Source: Spirosoma sp. KCTC 42546 | GTDB lineage: Bacteria > Bacteroidota > Bacteroidia > Cytophagales > Spirosomataceae | Direction of reading: 5' to 3' | Assembly (NCBI RefSeq): GCF_006965485.1 | Contig: NZ_CP041360.1 | Location: forward strand, 2,852,001 to 2,916,000 | Length of the DNA: 64,000 nt | In this document: positions 27,983 to 36,610 of the stretch, piece after piece | Layout of the letters: every line of letters begins with the position of its first letter | Numbering within the stretch: the first letter of the stretch is position 1 | Position numbers and translations under genes: made by a program | The notes under the pieces: generated by a model | Told to the model about the DNA's origin: nothing | The model's input: only the letters and a program-made list of their open reading frames with translations | Databases searched by the model: none

Positions 27983-29317
27983 ATGCAAAAGCCCAGTTAC
28001 ATTCCTTTAGTTCTGTTGGGAATTGTCGCCATTCTCGGTGTAATTCCCGGTTTTAACTCTGTTCCAACGCAAATTGTGACGGAAGGCATCAACTCCGGTG
28101 ATACCGCCTGGATGCTTGTTGCTACAGCTCTGGTTCTGCTGATGACGCCTGGTCTGGCGTACTTCTACGGTGGGATGGTTAACAACAAAAACGTTATCTC
28201 TACAATGCTTCAAAGCTTTGTAGCGATGGGTGTTATCAGTATTTTATGGGTTGTTGTTGGGTTTAGCCTGGCATTTGGAACCTCTATTGGTGGTTTCGTT
28301 GGCAACCCAATGGATCACTTCATGTTTAAAGGAGTACTGGATGGTAAGCCCTGGTCATTGGCTGCTTCGATCCCACTGGTTGTATTTGCTTTCTTCCAAT
28401 TGAAGTTCGCTGTAATTACACCTGCTCTGGTTACGGGTTCGATGGCCGAGCGGATCAATTTCCGTTCGTACGTGCTGTTCATGATTCTGTTTAGCCTGTT
28501 CGTATATGCTCCACTGGCGCACATGACCTGGCATCCAGAAGGTATCCTGTTCAAATTAGGTGTTCTTGACTTTGCGGGTGGAACGGTTGTTCACATGTCG
28601 GCAGGTTGGGCTGCCTTGGCTGGTGCCTTGTATCTGAAACGTCGTAAGTCGCACCTCGAAGCCAGCTATTTCCCACCAGCAAACATTCCGTTTGTCCTGT
28701 TAGGTACGGGTCTGCTGTGGTTTGGTTGGTTTGGTTTCAACGCGGGCTCTGCTGTGGCAGCGTCGCCATTGGCAGCTTCGGCGTTTGCAACAACAAATAC
28801 GGCTGCTGCGGCTGCTGGTCTGGCCTGGGTATTGTTTGATGCAGCTAAAGGCAAGAAAGTATCGGCTCTGGGTTTCTGTATCGGTGCAGTAGTTGGTCTG
28901 GTAGCTATTACGCCTGCCGCTGGTTTTGTAACGATCCCGAATGCTATTTTCATTGGTACGGTCGGTGCAATGGTATCGAACTATGTAGCTCACCTACGTT
29001 CGAAATCTACGCTTGACGATACGCTTGATGTATTCCCTTGCCATGGTGTTGGTGGTATGGTTGGTATGGTTATGACTGGTATCTTCGCTAGCAAAGGTGT
29101 TAACTCGGCGGTTGTTGACGAAGGTCTTGCGTTTGGTCAAACGACGCTGTTCATCAACCACATGATTGCGCTGGTTGCTGTGTCGGTCTTTGCTTTCGTT
29201 ATGTCGTATGCACTACTGAAAGTAACGGATCTGATCCTGCCACTGCGTGTTACGGAAGAAGACGAGAAGTCTGGTCTGGATGTCAGCCAGCACGACGAGT
29301 TCCTCATCGAAGCATAA
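27983..29317 (+). CDS. amt: Ammonium transporter (Amt family)
   Basis: 444 aa, about eleven TM helices after an N-terminal hydrophobic segment. Amt hallmarks: DTAWMLVATALVLLMTPGLAYFYGG, the FDFAGG-type motif as LDFAGGTVVHMSAG (first pore His region), WFGWFGFNAGSA, and DVFPCHGVGGMVGM with the second pore His. Carries NH4+/NH3 across the inner membrane. The short C-terminal tail would contact a PII protein, but no glnK lies next to it in the window. Downstream of the porin, likely one operon. Confidence 0.95.
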   Translation: MQKPSYIPLVLLGIVAILGVIPGFNSVPTQIVTEGINSGDTAWMLVATALVLLMTPGLAYFYGGMVNNKNVISTMLQSFVAMGVISILWVVVGFSLAFGTSIGGFVGNPMDHFMFKGVLDGKPWSLAASIPLVVFAFFQLKFAVITPALVTGSMAERINFRSYVLFMILFSLFVYAPLAHMTWHPEGILFKLGVLDFAGGTVVHMSAGWAALAGALYLKRRKSHLEASYFPPANIPFVLLGTGLLWFGWFGFNAGSAVAASPLAASAFATTNTAAAAAGLAWVLFDAAKGKKVSALGFCIGAVVGLVAITPAAGFVTIPNAIFIGTVGAMVSNYVAHLRSKSTLDDTLDVFPCHGVGGMVGMVMTGIFASKGVNSAVVDEGLAFGQTTLFINHMIALVAVSVFAFVMSYALLKVTDLILPLRVTEEDEKSGLDVSQHDEFLIEA

Positions 29318-29325
29318 ATTAGGTA

Positions 29326-29377
29326 GATGTATGATATAGGATAAAGACTAAACGTCTCGCATCCTATATCATACATC
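29326..29377. repeat. Inverted repeat, GATGTATGAT word family, copy 2
   Basis: Perfect 17-nt arms GATGTATGATATAGGAT (29326-29342) and complement (29361-29377), with an 18-nt loop. It starts 8 nt after the amt stop, where it could act as terminator, but it lacks a GC-rich stem and U-tract. Confidence 0.75.
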
Positions 29378-29566
29378 CTATAAAATACGATTAATAGATC
29401 TCTACAAATAGCTTATAAAAGTAGATCATACATAGTACGTTATACAGCGACAGAGCCACAGGCACCTGTCTGGCATAATACCTGGCAGCTTTATCTGTGG
29501 TTTTGTTGTACTCATGGAGCCGTTCCCATTTGGGAGCGGTTTCCTATTTTATAGAGAGTTGAGTTT
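29378..29566. other. Intergenic stretch after amt
   Basis: No ORF. One weak hairpin at 29520-29539 (CCGTTCCC/GGGAGCGG, ATTT loop) followed by TTTCCTATTTT could be a second terminator for rightward transcription. Nothing else seen. Confidence 0.35.
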
Positions 29567-29974
29567 CTAGATCGCCCGCATCCGATTGTTTTTGGGATTA
29601 TGTTCCAGTTCGGCTAGTCCAAGCGCTTCCATTAATGGGGGCACATACATGCCAAAACGCCCGCGAAGGCCTTTTTTTAGACCATACCATCCTCCAACGG
29701 GATTCTCTGCCGAACGCCCCCAGGCTTCAACCGTTCCTTCTTTGGCGGGCTTCTGTTCGTCGGCAGCTCCCAGGTCCACCCAGTCGCCGTGTTTTTTTAA
29801 CATGTCGTGCAGATCAGTAAGGCAACGATACTCATAGTGCAAAACGGTTTTGCCTACAGTACATACTAAAATTTCGTTACCATCTTTTTCTGCCTTATAC
29901 ATGGTGTACTCGGCCGTACCGGGTGGCGTTTTCAGTTGCCAGGGATTCTCCTTTGTCCCGTCTCCTTGTGTCAT
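29567..29974 (-). CDS. Conserved hypothetical protein
   Basis: 135 aa, soluble. Starts MTQGDGTKENPWQLKTPPGT, followed by EYTMYKAEKDG; the middle DLHDMLKKHGDWVDLGAADE is recognisable as a widely conserved small family of unknown function. Basic C-terminus (KKGLRGRFGMYVPPLMEAL). No catalytic motif visible. Stands alone between the amt region and the DUF1304 gene. Confidence 0.7.
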   Translation of the reverse strand: MTQGDGTKENPWQLKTPPGTAEYTMYKAEKDGNEILVCTVGKTVLHYEYRCLTDLHDMLKKHGDWVDLGAADEQKPAKEGTVEAWGRSAENPVGGWYGLKKGLRGRFGMYVPPLMEALGLAELEHNPKNNRMRAI

Positions 29975-30074
29975 GGCTATCTAATAAAGAAGTGATTAGA
30001 AGAATTAGAGTATATGGCTGGTGTGACCCCGATAGGGTCACACCTAACCCTACATTTCGGTGATCTGCTATAAG

Positions 30075-30437
30075 TTAAGCTAGTAACAAAGCAAGTAAGG
30101 CCAGAATGGCAGGCATTGCCTGCACAAAGAATATGGATTTTTGGGCTGTTAATGCACCAAATATACCGGCAACAAGTACGCAGCCCAGGAAAAATACGGC
30201 AACGTTTATACGCCAGGCGCTATCCTCAATCAGTAAGGACCAGATCAGGCCGGCGGCTAAAAAGCCATTATACAAGCCTTGGTTTGCAGCTAGTGATTTT
30301 GTCGGCTCAAACAGGTCAGGCGGGAAAGATTTGAAGGTTTTCCGTCCTCGGGTGGTCCAGGCAAACATTTCCAGCCATAAGATGTAGATGTGCTCGATGG
30401 CGACAATACCAATCAGAATTTCAGCGATTAATTTCAT
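30075..30437 (-). CDS. DUF1304-type small membrane protein
   Basis: 120 aa from ATG 30437 (a longer frame to 30467 adds ten residues). About four TM helices: KLIAEILIGIVAIEHIYILWL, GLYNGFLAAGLIWSLL, INVAVFFLGCVLVAGIFGAL, and IFFVQAMPAILALLALLLA. The early His/Glu (EHIYILWLEMF) and the NQGLYNGFLA segment match DUF1304. Function unknown. Confidence 0.82.
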   Translation of the reverse strand: MKLIAEILIGIVAIEHIYILWLEMFAWTTRGRKTFKSFPPDLFEPTKSLAANQGLYNGFLAAGLIWSLLIEDSAWRINVAVFFLGCVLVAGIFGALTAQKSIFFVQAMPAILALLALLLA

Positions 30438-30540
30438 ATAGGCAGGAGATAAAAGGTGATTAGGCAATGATTGGAATCAATGAGTTATCTGTTGAACGAT
30501 CAGCTACCTGGTAGGGAAGACAATACGAACAAACGTAAAC

Positions 30541-30567
30541 AAAAAAGGCCGGTAACGATTACCGGCC
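30541..30567 (-). terminator. Intrinsic terminator of mtaB
   Basis: On the minus strand, GGCCGGTAA pairs with TTACCGGCC around a 3-nt loop and is followed by six T residues. It sits just after the mtaB stop (30583). Confidence 0.85.
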
Positions 30568-30582
30568 CAAGTTGCAAAAGAG

Positions 30583-31911
30583 TTAGTGTTTCTCCAACAC
30601 AGGTTCGGCCTCCTCAACTTCCATAAGCCCTTCCGAATTTATTGTAGTCAATCGAACCGGTAAGGTTTCATTTATCAGCAATGGATCATATTGGGCCACC
30701 ACTCGTACATAATTTTCGGTGAATCCCTGCATCATACCGTTTGCTATGTCTTCCTCAAACAATACTGTCGCGTCGCGGCCAATCTGTGAGTCGTAGAAAG
30801 CCCGGCGTTTTTTATCCGACAGAATATGCAGCATCTTCGACCGTTCGGCCCGTACATGACCGGGTACTGTTGGCTTAATACCTATTGCGGTGGTATTGGG
30901 GCGCTCAGAGTACGTGAATACGTGCAGATAGGAAACCGGGAGTTCATTCAGGAACAGGTAGGTTTCCTTAAACTCAGTGTCGGTTTCGCCGGGATGACCT
31001 ACTATTACATCCACACCAATGCAGGCATGGGGCATCAATTCCTTTATTTTTTGTACCCGCTCTGCGTAGAGTTCGCGCTTGTACCGGCGACGCATCAGGC
31101 CCAGTAACCGGTTGCTACCCGATTGCAGAGGGACATGGAAATGCGGCACGAATCGCTTGGATTGCGCAACAAACTCAATAATCTCGTCGGTAAGCAAATT
31201 CGGTTCAATGCTCGAAATACGGAATCGTTCAATGCCTTCAACGTCGTCTAATGCCTGGACTAATTCGAAAAACGTTTCCTGACGCTGGCCATCTATCAAG
31301 CCGAAATCACCGATGTTTACACCGGTTAGCACAATTTCTTTCACTCCCCGGTCGGCAATTTCATGCGCAGCGCGTAGTACGTTGGAAATCGTATCGGATC
31401 GGCTTTTCCCACGCGCCAGCGGAATCGTGCAATAAGCGCAGGGATAATCGCAGCCGTCCTGCACTTTCAGGAATGTACGGGTTCGGTCGTTGAGCGAGTA
31501 GGAAGCGTGGTACTCGATGGCTTCCTCAATGGGCGAGTTGAATACCTGCGCTGGTTGGCCAGTTGGCACTTTCTCAAACGTAGCCATGAGTTCGTGCAGC
31601 CGGAATTTTTCGGAAGCGCCCAAAACAGCGTCGACCCCCGGAATTTCCGAAATCTCTTTCGGTTTCAGCTGGGCATAACACCCCAGAATGGCTACGTAGC
31701 CGTCGGGGTTGATTTTCTGCGCTTCACGGACAATTTTTCGACATTTTTTGTCGGCATTATCCGTCACAGAACAAGTGTTGATGATGAAGATGTCCGGCTG
31801 CTGATTGAACTCCACACGCTCGTAACCATGCTGTTCCATCAGGCGGGCCAGGGTTGAGGTTTCGGAGAAGTTCAGTTTACAACCGAGTGTATAGAAGGCG
31901 ACTTTTTTCAC
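30583..31911 (-). CDS. mtaB: tRNA t6A37 methylthiotransferase MtaB
   Basis: 442 aa. Three-part methylthiotransferase: an N-terminal domain with cluster Cys residues (LGCKLNF at C11, NTCSVTDNADKKC, LGCYAQ), then radical-SAM motif CDYPCAYC (CxxxCxxC), and a C-terminal TRAM region. The motif set and KLN start identify MtaB rather than MiaB or RimO. It converts t6A37 to ms2t6A in ANN-decoding tRNAs using SAM and two [4Fe-4S] clusters. Single gene with its own terminator. Confidence 0.95.
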   Translation of the reverse strand: MKKVAFYTLGCKLNFSETSTLARLMEQHGYERVEFNQQPDIFIINTCSVTDNADKKCRKIVREAQKINPDGYVAILGCYAQLKPKEISEIPGVDAVLGASEKFRLHELMATFEKVPTGQPAQVFNSPIEEAIEYHASYSLNDRTRTFLKVQDGCDYPCAYCTIPLARGKSRSDTISNVLRAAHEIADRGVKEIVLTGVNIGDFGLIDGQRQETFFELVQALDDVEGIERFRISSIEPNLLTDEIIEFVAQSKRFVPHFHVPLQSGSNRLLGLMRRRYKRELYAERVQKIKELMPHACIGVDVIVGHPGETDTEFKETYLFLNELPVSYLHVFTYSERPNTTAIGIKPTVPGHVRAERSKMLHILSDKKRRAFYDSQIGRDATVLFEEDIANGMMQGFTENYVRVVAQYDPLLINETLPVRLTTINSEGLMEVEEAEPVLEKH

Positions 31912-31983
31912 AATGAATCATATATCCTGTAAAATTACAAAAAAATGACGGGTAGGGTTCCGATGGGTACGGTTCTAATAATC

Positions 31984-31991
31984 TACTTTTG
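31984..31991 (+). promoter_or_regulatory. Possible -7 element before rsmE
   Basis: TACTTTTG fits TAnnTTTG, 8 nt before ATG 32000, so the transcript would begin at or very near the start codon (leaderless). No TTTG is found at the expected -33 distance, so the assignment is weak. Confidence 0.3.
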
Positions 31992-31999
31992 TGTTACTT

Positions 32000-32707
32000 A
32001 TGCATTTGTTCTATCAACCCAGCCTGAGTCCGCCCACTGCTGTCGATTTCTTAAGCGAAGATGATTCGCGTCACGCCGTTAAAACCCTGCGTTTGGGAAT
32101 TGGTGAGATTATTGCAGTTACAGACGGACACGGAAACCAACATACTGCCGTTATTACAAAGGCCGATGCCCGACGCTGCACATTTCGGATAACGGATACG
32201 AAAACAACGTCTCCGCGCCCATTCTCCGTTCGAATTTGTGTGGCACCAACCAAAAATCTGGACCGTATCGAATGGTTTGTGGAAAAGGCTGTGGAGGTTG
32301 GTATTGAGCGTATTAGTTTCTTTTTCGGACAGCATTCCGAACGCCGGGTGTTAAAGCTAGAGCGATTAGAAAAGATTGCTGTTTCGGCTATGAAGCAATC
32401 ATTACAATCATTTTTGCCTATATTGGATGAAGCAATTCCGTTTAGTGAACTAGTGAAAACCATTCAAGAAGAGCAACGGTTTATCGCTCATTTACCGACC
32501 GATGGTCCACCTATAAATTTGGCTAAAGCCGCCACGCTCACTGGGAAGTATGCTGTGTTGATTGGGCCGGAAGGAGATTTTTCAGAAAAAGAGATTCAAC
32601 AGGCCGTTGCAACTGGTTTTCAGATGGTGACACTTGGCCCCAACCGATTACGTACCGAAACAGCCGCGCTGACGGCTTGTCAGCTATTGAACTTTATAAA
32701 CGTATGA
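32000..32707 (+). CDS. rsmE: 16S rRNA m3U1498 methyltransferase RsmE
   Basis: 235 aa from ATG 32000, giving the family start MHLFYQP. The N-terminal PUA-like domain carries HAVKTLRLGIGE; the C-terminal SPOUT knot shows AVLIGPEGDFSEKEI and TLGPNRLRTETAAL. Methylates N3 of U1498 of 16S rRNA. The stop overlaps the next start by 4 nt (ATGA, 32704-32707), so the two genes are translationally coupled. Confidence 0.95.
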   Translation: MHLFYQPSLSPPTAVDFLSEDDSRHAVKTLRLGIGEIIAVTDGHGNQHTAVITKADARRCTFRITDTKTTSPRPFSVRICVAPTKNLDRIEWFVEKAVEVGIERISFFFGQHSERRVLKLERLEKIAVSAMKQSLQSFLPILDEAIPFSELVKTIQEEQRFIAHLPTDGPPINLAKAATLTGKYAVLIGPEGDFSEKEIQQAVATGFQMVTLGPNRLRTETAALTACQLLNFINV

Positions 32708-33363
32708 AAAAGCTGCTTATCCTGTTCTTCATTCTCCATTCTTCAGTCTTCATTGCCAAAGCGCAGTATGCTTATAAAATTGCCAAGTTGAAATACAATG
32801 GTGGTGGCGACTGGTATGCCAATAAAACATCACTACCGAATCTGATTAAGTTTGCCAATGCCAACCTTCGAATGAATATTTTCCCGGAGGAAGACATTGT
32901 AGAGCCTGGGAGCCCCGATATATTTAGCTATCCCTTTGTGCACATGACCGGCCACGGCAACATTACATTTAGCGATGCCGACGTACAGAATATGCGCCGG
33001 TATCTGATGTCGGGTGGATTTTTGCACATCGACGATAACTATGGCCTGGATAAGTTTATCCGCCGGGAGATGAAAAAAGTGTTTCCCGAACTCAACTTTA
33101 TTGAGTTGCCTTTTAATCATCCGGTGTATCAACAGAAATTTAAATTTGCCAGTGGCTTACCAAAAGTACACGAGCATGATGGCAAGGCTCCGCAAGGTTT
33201 TGGACTGATTTATCAGGGCAGATTGATCTGTTTTTACAGTTATGAGTGTGATTTAGGGAATGGTTGGGAAGATCAGAGCGTTTACAACGACCCCGAACCG
33301 GTACGTCAACAGGCTTTGCGTATGGGCGCCAATCTGTTACAATATGCCACGACCACAAATTAA
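32704..33363 (+). CDS. DUF4159 secreted protein
   Basis: 219 aa from ATG 32704. Signal peptide MKKLLILFFILHSSVFIAKAQ, then the DUF4159 pattern: KLKYNGGGDWYANKTSLPNL, FVHMTGHGNITFSDAD, GGFLHIDDNYGLDKFIRREM, LPFNHPVY. The fold resembles a glutamine-amidotransferase-like/flavodoxin sheet; function unknown. The coupling to rsmE is probably positional. Confidence 0.88.
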   Translation: MKKLLILFFILHSSVFIAKAQYAYKIAKLKYNGGGDWYANKTSLPNLIKFANANLRMNIFPEEDIVEPGSPDIFSYPFVHMTGHGNITFSDADVQNMRRYLMSGGFLHIDDNYGLDKFIRREMKKVFPELNFIELPFNHPVYQQKFKFASGLPKVHEHDGKAPQGFGLIYQGRLICFYSYECDLGNGWEDQSVYNDPEPVRQQALRMGANLLQYATTTN

Positions 33364-33469
33364 TTAAAGTATTATTTTGAGAAAGAAACCCAAACCGGTC
33401 GGAAAATCGTTAGTTTTGTAGTAATATTCTCAGTGACTCGTCTCGTTCACCTTTTAATTAATCAAGATT

Positions 33470-34282
33470 GTGATTGTACTGGCCGCATTTCTTGGACACT
33501 GGTATCTGTCCCTGTTTTGCCAAACGTTTTTTCTGCACCGTTATTCTGCCCATAAAATGTTCTCAATGAGCAAATTCTGGGAGCGTTTTTTCTATACGTT
33601 GACTTACTTATCGCAAGGCTCATCGTACCTGAGCCCACGGGCCTATGCCGTGCTTCACCGGATGCACCATGCCTTCAGCGATACTGAAAAAGATCCTCAT
33701 TCTCCCCATCATACGAAGAACATTTTTACGATGATGTGGAAAACAAAAGATATTTATAATGCTGTTCTGCACCGCAAACAAGCCATCGAAAAGCAGTTTG
33801 ACCGGAATTACCCCGAGTGGAATTTCATCGAAAAACTAGGTGATTCATGGGTGTCTCGTGCGGGTTGGGGTGTGCTTTATACCGTATTCTATGTCTTTGC
33901 ATTTTTCTACTTAGATATGCACTGGGCATTTTTCTTCCTGTTGCCTGTTCACTTTGTAATGGGACCTGTACATGGCGCTATTATCAACTGGAGTGGTCAT
34001 AAGTATGGTTATTCGAACTTCGATAATCAGGACAAATCGAAAAATTCATTGATACTGGATGTGGTTATGATGGGTGAGTTATTCCAGAACAACCACCACA
34101 AACGCCCGAACTCAGCAAATTTTGGTGCTAAGTGGTTCGAGTTTGATCCTACCTTCCCGCTCATTGGTATCCTCCACAAACTGCATATCGTTCGGTTACG
34201 CCCATCGGCTGAAGCCAAAAAGGCACAATTTGAAGTTGGCCATGATCGTCGGGTTGAGGTTGAAAAGGAAATTGAAGCTTAA
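33470..34282 (+). CDS. Membrane fatty acid / acyl-CoA desaturase
   Basis: 270 aa from GTG 33470. Three His boxes typical of membrane di-iron desaturases: HRYSAH, HRMHH and NNHHKRP, separated by hydrophobic segments. Introduces a double bond into membrane acyl chains using O2 and reduced ferredoxin or cytochrome b5. The start is a little upstream of the first His box, so the protein is shorter than eukaryotic SCDs. TAGTTTTG at 33411-33418 could be a -7 element. Terminator at 34303-34334. Confidence 0.9.
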   Translation: MIVLAAFLGHWYLSLFCQTFFLHRYSAHKMFSMSKFWERFFYTLTYLSQGSSYLSPRAYAVLHRMHHAFSDTEKDPHSPHHTKNIFTMMWKTKDIYNAVLHRKQAIEKQFDRNYPEWNFIEKLGDSWVSRAGWGVLYTVFYVFAFFYLDMHWAFFFLLPVHFVMGPVHGAIINWSGHKYGYSNFDNQDKSKNSLILDVVMMGELFQNNHHKRPNSANFGAKWFEFDPTFPLIGILHKLHIVRLRPSAEAKKAQFEVGHDRRVEVEKEIEA

Positions 34283-34302
34283 TTAAGTCAAATCCCAGCA
34301 AT

Positions 34303-34334
34303 AAAAAAGGCTCCGAACATTCGGAGCCTTTTTT
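34303..34334 (+). terminator. Intrinsic terminator after desaturase
   Basis: AAAAAAGGCTCCGAA and its exact complement, separated by two nt (effective loop ACAT), with a T run. It lies 20 nt past the desaturase stop and could also serve leftward transcription. Confidence 0.85.
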
Positions 34335-34427
34335 CATTTTTTTCATTCTGACTTTAGAAGGAATCTCAAAGTCCATTAAATGCCAAGCTTAATATTACTC
34401 CTAAAATCGGAATGACAAAAAAAGAAA

Positions 34428-34955
34428 CTATAGTAGCACCTTTGCTACATCCTGCCAGGATTTCACGCGCCGGAATTGAGTATCATGCCGATTATGCAAG
34501 GCATCGAACAACAATCCTTCTCCCTGAAATGTATGGAGGTTTCGGGGTAAGTCATCAATCAGATAGTCCGTATTCAGTACGCTCTTGTCGCCCAGAAAAA
34601 TGTAGTGATGCCACGATATTGCTGGAAAATGCTCCTGTAGCCAATCCCATTTTTCACGCAGCGAGTTCGGGAATTCCTGAGCGGCTGAGGCTACGAAAAC
34701 ATCATATTTCTGCATAAGGTCGGAAATCACGTCCTGAGCACCTTCCATGACTGGAATATCACTGAAGAAACCTGGTTCATAGACCCGCTTTGAAATGGCT
34801 TCATATTCATTCTCGTCGAATAATTCGTGAAACGATTTCTCTTTTAATTCCTCAAGCGTGTAGCGAGGCATTTCGCCTTCCAGATAAAGCCGGATAAATT
34901 TGGCGTGGGTGTCGGCCATGACATCATCCATGTCAATAGCAATGCGTTGTTTCAT
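34428..34955 (-). CDS. 5'(3')-deoxyribonucleotidase-like HAD phosphatase
   Basis: 175 aa. HAD motif I IAIDMDDVMAD (DxDxV) at the start, an SAAQEFPNS segment for motif II, and DYLIDDLPRN for motif IV. This matches the NT5C family, which removes phosphate from deoxyribonucleoside monophosphates. Cytosolic. Downstream of the E2 gene, with the inverted repeat 34968-35072 filling the spacer. Confidence 0.88.
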   Translation of the reverse strand: MKQRIAIDMDDVMADTHAKFIRLYLEGEMPRYTLEELKEKSFHELFDENEYEAISKRVYEPGFFSDIPVMEGAQDVISDLMQKYDVFVASAAQEFPNSLREKWDWLQEHFPAISWHHYIFLGDKSVLNTDYLIDDLPRNLHTFQGEGLLFDALHNRHDTQFRRVKSWQDVAKVLL

Positions 34956-34967
34956 AAGGTTGCCTGA

Positions 34968-35072
34968 ACCGGGATTAAGCTGATTTAGGGATTAAACTGA
35001 TTTTTTCTTATGATTCGCTTCGAAGAAGCGCAATCAAAATCGGCTTAATCCCTAAATCGGCTTAATCCCGGT
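34968..35072. repeat. Inverted repeat built from GGGATTAAGC-type words
   Basis: Left arm (about 34968-35006) iterates GGGATTAAGCTGATTTA. Right arm (35036-35072) carries CGGCTTAATCCCTAAAT then CGGCTTAATCCCGG. The centre holds a second hairpin CGCTTC/GAAGCG. It fills all but a dozen nt between the nucleotidase start (34955) and E2 stop (35074). Confidence 0.7.
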
Positions 35073-35073
35073 C

Positions 35074-36528
35074 TCAGATAGTTTGGTTTATATCAAATTT
35101 TTCTAAATAATCGGCGACGCGCCGTACGAATTGGCCACCCAACGAACCATCCACAACGCGGTGGTCGTAGGAGTGGGAGAGGAACATCAATTGCCGGATA
35201 CCGATAAAGTCGCCTTGTGGGGTTTCAATCACGGCTGGCTTTTTTACAATAGCTCCGAATGCCATAATAGCCACCTGAGGCTGCACAATTATAGGCGTAC
35301 CCATGAGGTTGCCGAACGTACCGATGTTCGAGAAGGTATACGTACCACCCGCTAAATCGTCGGCAGTAAGTTTATTTTCGCGGGCACGTTTGGTCAGGTC
35401 GTTTACTTTTTTGGTTAAACCAACAAGGTTATATTGGTCGGCGTTGTGGATGACTGGAACAATCAGATTACCACTGGGCAGCGCCACTGCCATTCCGATA
35501 TTAATTGCTTTTTTTACCAGAATTCGATCACCATCAACTGATATGTTAATAAGCGGAAAATCCTTGATGGCTTTCACAATAGCATCAACCAGAATCGGGG
35601 TATAGGTCAGATTTTCGCCGGTTTGCTGCTTAAATCGATCTTTAATCTTGTTGCGCCATTCCACAACGGGGGTTAAATCGGCTTCCACAAACGAGCTGAC
35701 GTGGGGTGAAATCTGCTTCGACTCCACCATCCGCTGGGCAATCATTTTTCGCATCCGATCCATTTGAATAATATCAGACTGACCGTTTACGGAGCGATGA
35801 GCAGGGGGCTCGATGCTCGGTGCAGGGGGCGCGGAGTTCGGCTGCGAGTCGATCACTCCCTGCCCCCTGCTCCCCGCTCCCTGTTCCCCGCTGATCCTGC
35901 CTTCAGCGCGGTCAATGACGTACGATAGAATGTCTTTTTTCGTCACGCGGTTTTCAGCACCGGAACCGGGAATACGGTCGAGTTCGTCGCGCGAGATACC
36001 TTCTTCTTTAGCAATATTCAAGACTAAAGGAGAATAAAAGCGTGTGTGAAAAACGCCTTCGCTGCCTGCAGGTATCGGCACTGGAGCTGACGTGACCACC
36101 CGGCTGCTCATTGCTGAAATAGTGGCTTCAAGTTCACGGGCTGACTCGGTAACGTCAATGCTTTCTGGTTCGGCCGGAACATTGGCTACATCACCAATGC
36201 CCTTAGGTGTTTGGTCAGGATTATCAGCACTCGTTGCATTAGAATGCCCTCCTGCCACGTCAGGCTCAGTGCCGGATGAAACAGGCTTATCTGCTTCAAT
36301 ACGAGCTATTGGGGCACCCACAGCCACTACATCGCCATCGTTTACCAGTAACTCTTTCAGAATACCATTACAGGGAGCCGGTACTTCCGTATCTACTTTG
36401 TCAGTGGCTACTTCCAGTACTGATTCATCGGCTTCAATACGGTCGCCAGGCTGTTTGAGCCAGGTTATAACCGTGCATTCCATTATACTTTCGCCCATTT
36501 TGGGCATAACCATATCGATGAGAGCCAT
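35074..36528 (-). CDS. Dihydrolipoamide acyltransferase (E2) of a 2-oxoacid dehydrogenase complex
   Basis: 484 aa. Lipoyl domain residues 1-80 with lipoylated K44 (EVATDKVDTEVPAP); peripheral-subunit-binding domain about 165-205 (SPLVLNIAKEEGISRDEL); catalytic domain about 245-484 with H456 and D460 in SYDHRVVDG. The segment at about 213-244 (GEQGAGSRGQGV...) between the last two domains is translated from a GC-rich inverted repeat inserted in frame (35798-35893). Transfers acyl groups from E1 to CoA. Single lipoyl domain suggests a branched-chain or 2-oxoglutarate/pyruvate type; no E1 or E3 gene is adjacent to decide. Confidence 0.92.
   Translation of the reverse strand: MALIDMVMPKMGESIMECTVITWLKQPGDRIEADESVLEVATDKVDTEVPAPCNGILKELLVNDGDVVAVGAPIARIEADKPVSSGTEPDVAGGHSNATSADNPDQTPKGIGDVANVPAEPESIDVTESARELEATISAMSSRVVTSAPVPIPAGSEGVFHTRFYSPLVLNIAKEEGISRDELDRIPGSGAENRVTKKDILSYVIDRAEGRISGEQGAGSRGQGVIDSQPNSAPPAPSIEPPAHRSVNGQSDIIQMDRMRKMIAQRMVESKQISPHVSSFVEADLTPVVEWRNKIKDRFKQQTGENLTYTPILVDAIVKAIKDFPLINISVDGDRILVKKAINIGMAVALPSGNLIVPVIHNADQYNLVGLTKKVNDLTKRARENKLTADDLAGGTYTFSNIGTFGNLMGTPIIVQPQVAIMAFGAIVKKPAVIETPQGDFIGIRQLMFLSHSYDHRVVDGSLGGQFVRRVADYLEKFDINQTI
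35798..35893. repeat. GC-rich inverted repeat inserted in frame in the E2 linker
   Basis: Left words GAGCAGGGGGCTCG and GTGCAGGGGGCGCGGAG; right words CTCCCTGCCCCCTGCTC, CCGCTCCCTG. The arms pair imperfectly. The insert is a run of iterated words much like the intergenic repeats but within a reading frame, coding for a Gly/Gln/Ser/Pro-rich stretch in a flexible linker. Confidence 0.65.
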
Positions 36529-36543
36529 TTCTTTTTAATGTAG

Positions 36544-36610
36544 AATGAATGATGAAGAATGTACAATGAGCAGCTAGTTATTATTCATTTTACATTCTTC
36601 ATTATTCATT
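36544..36610. repeat. Inverted repeat, ATTATTCATT word family, copy 2
   Basis: Left arm AATGAATGATGAAGAATG... (36544-36570); right arm gives AATGAATAATGAAGAATG on the other strand (ending 36610). It fills the gap between cinA and the E2 start (36528) and supplies the TGA stop of cinA (36606-36608). Confidence 0.75.

Noticed and set aside
29378..29566. Small regulatory RNA downstream of amt
   Set aside because: Only one weak hairpin and no promoter-like element; not enough support.
36092..36538. Plus-strand frame opposite the lipoyl domain of E2
   Set aside because: Shadow frame with Ser/Thr/Pro-rich nonsense composition.
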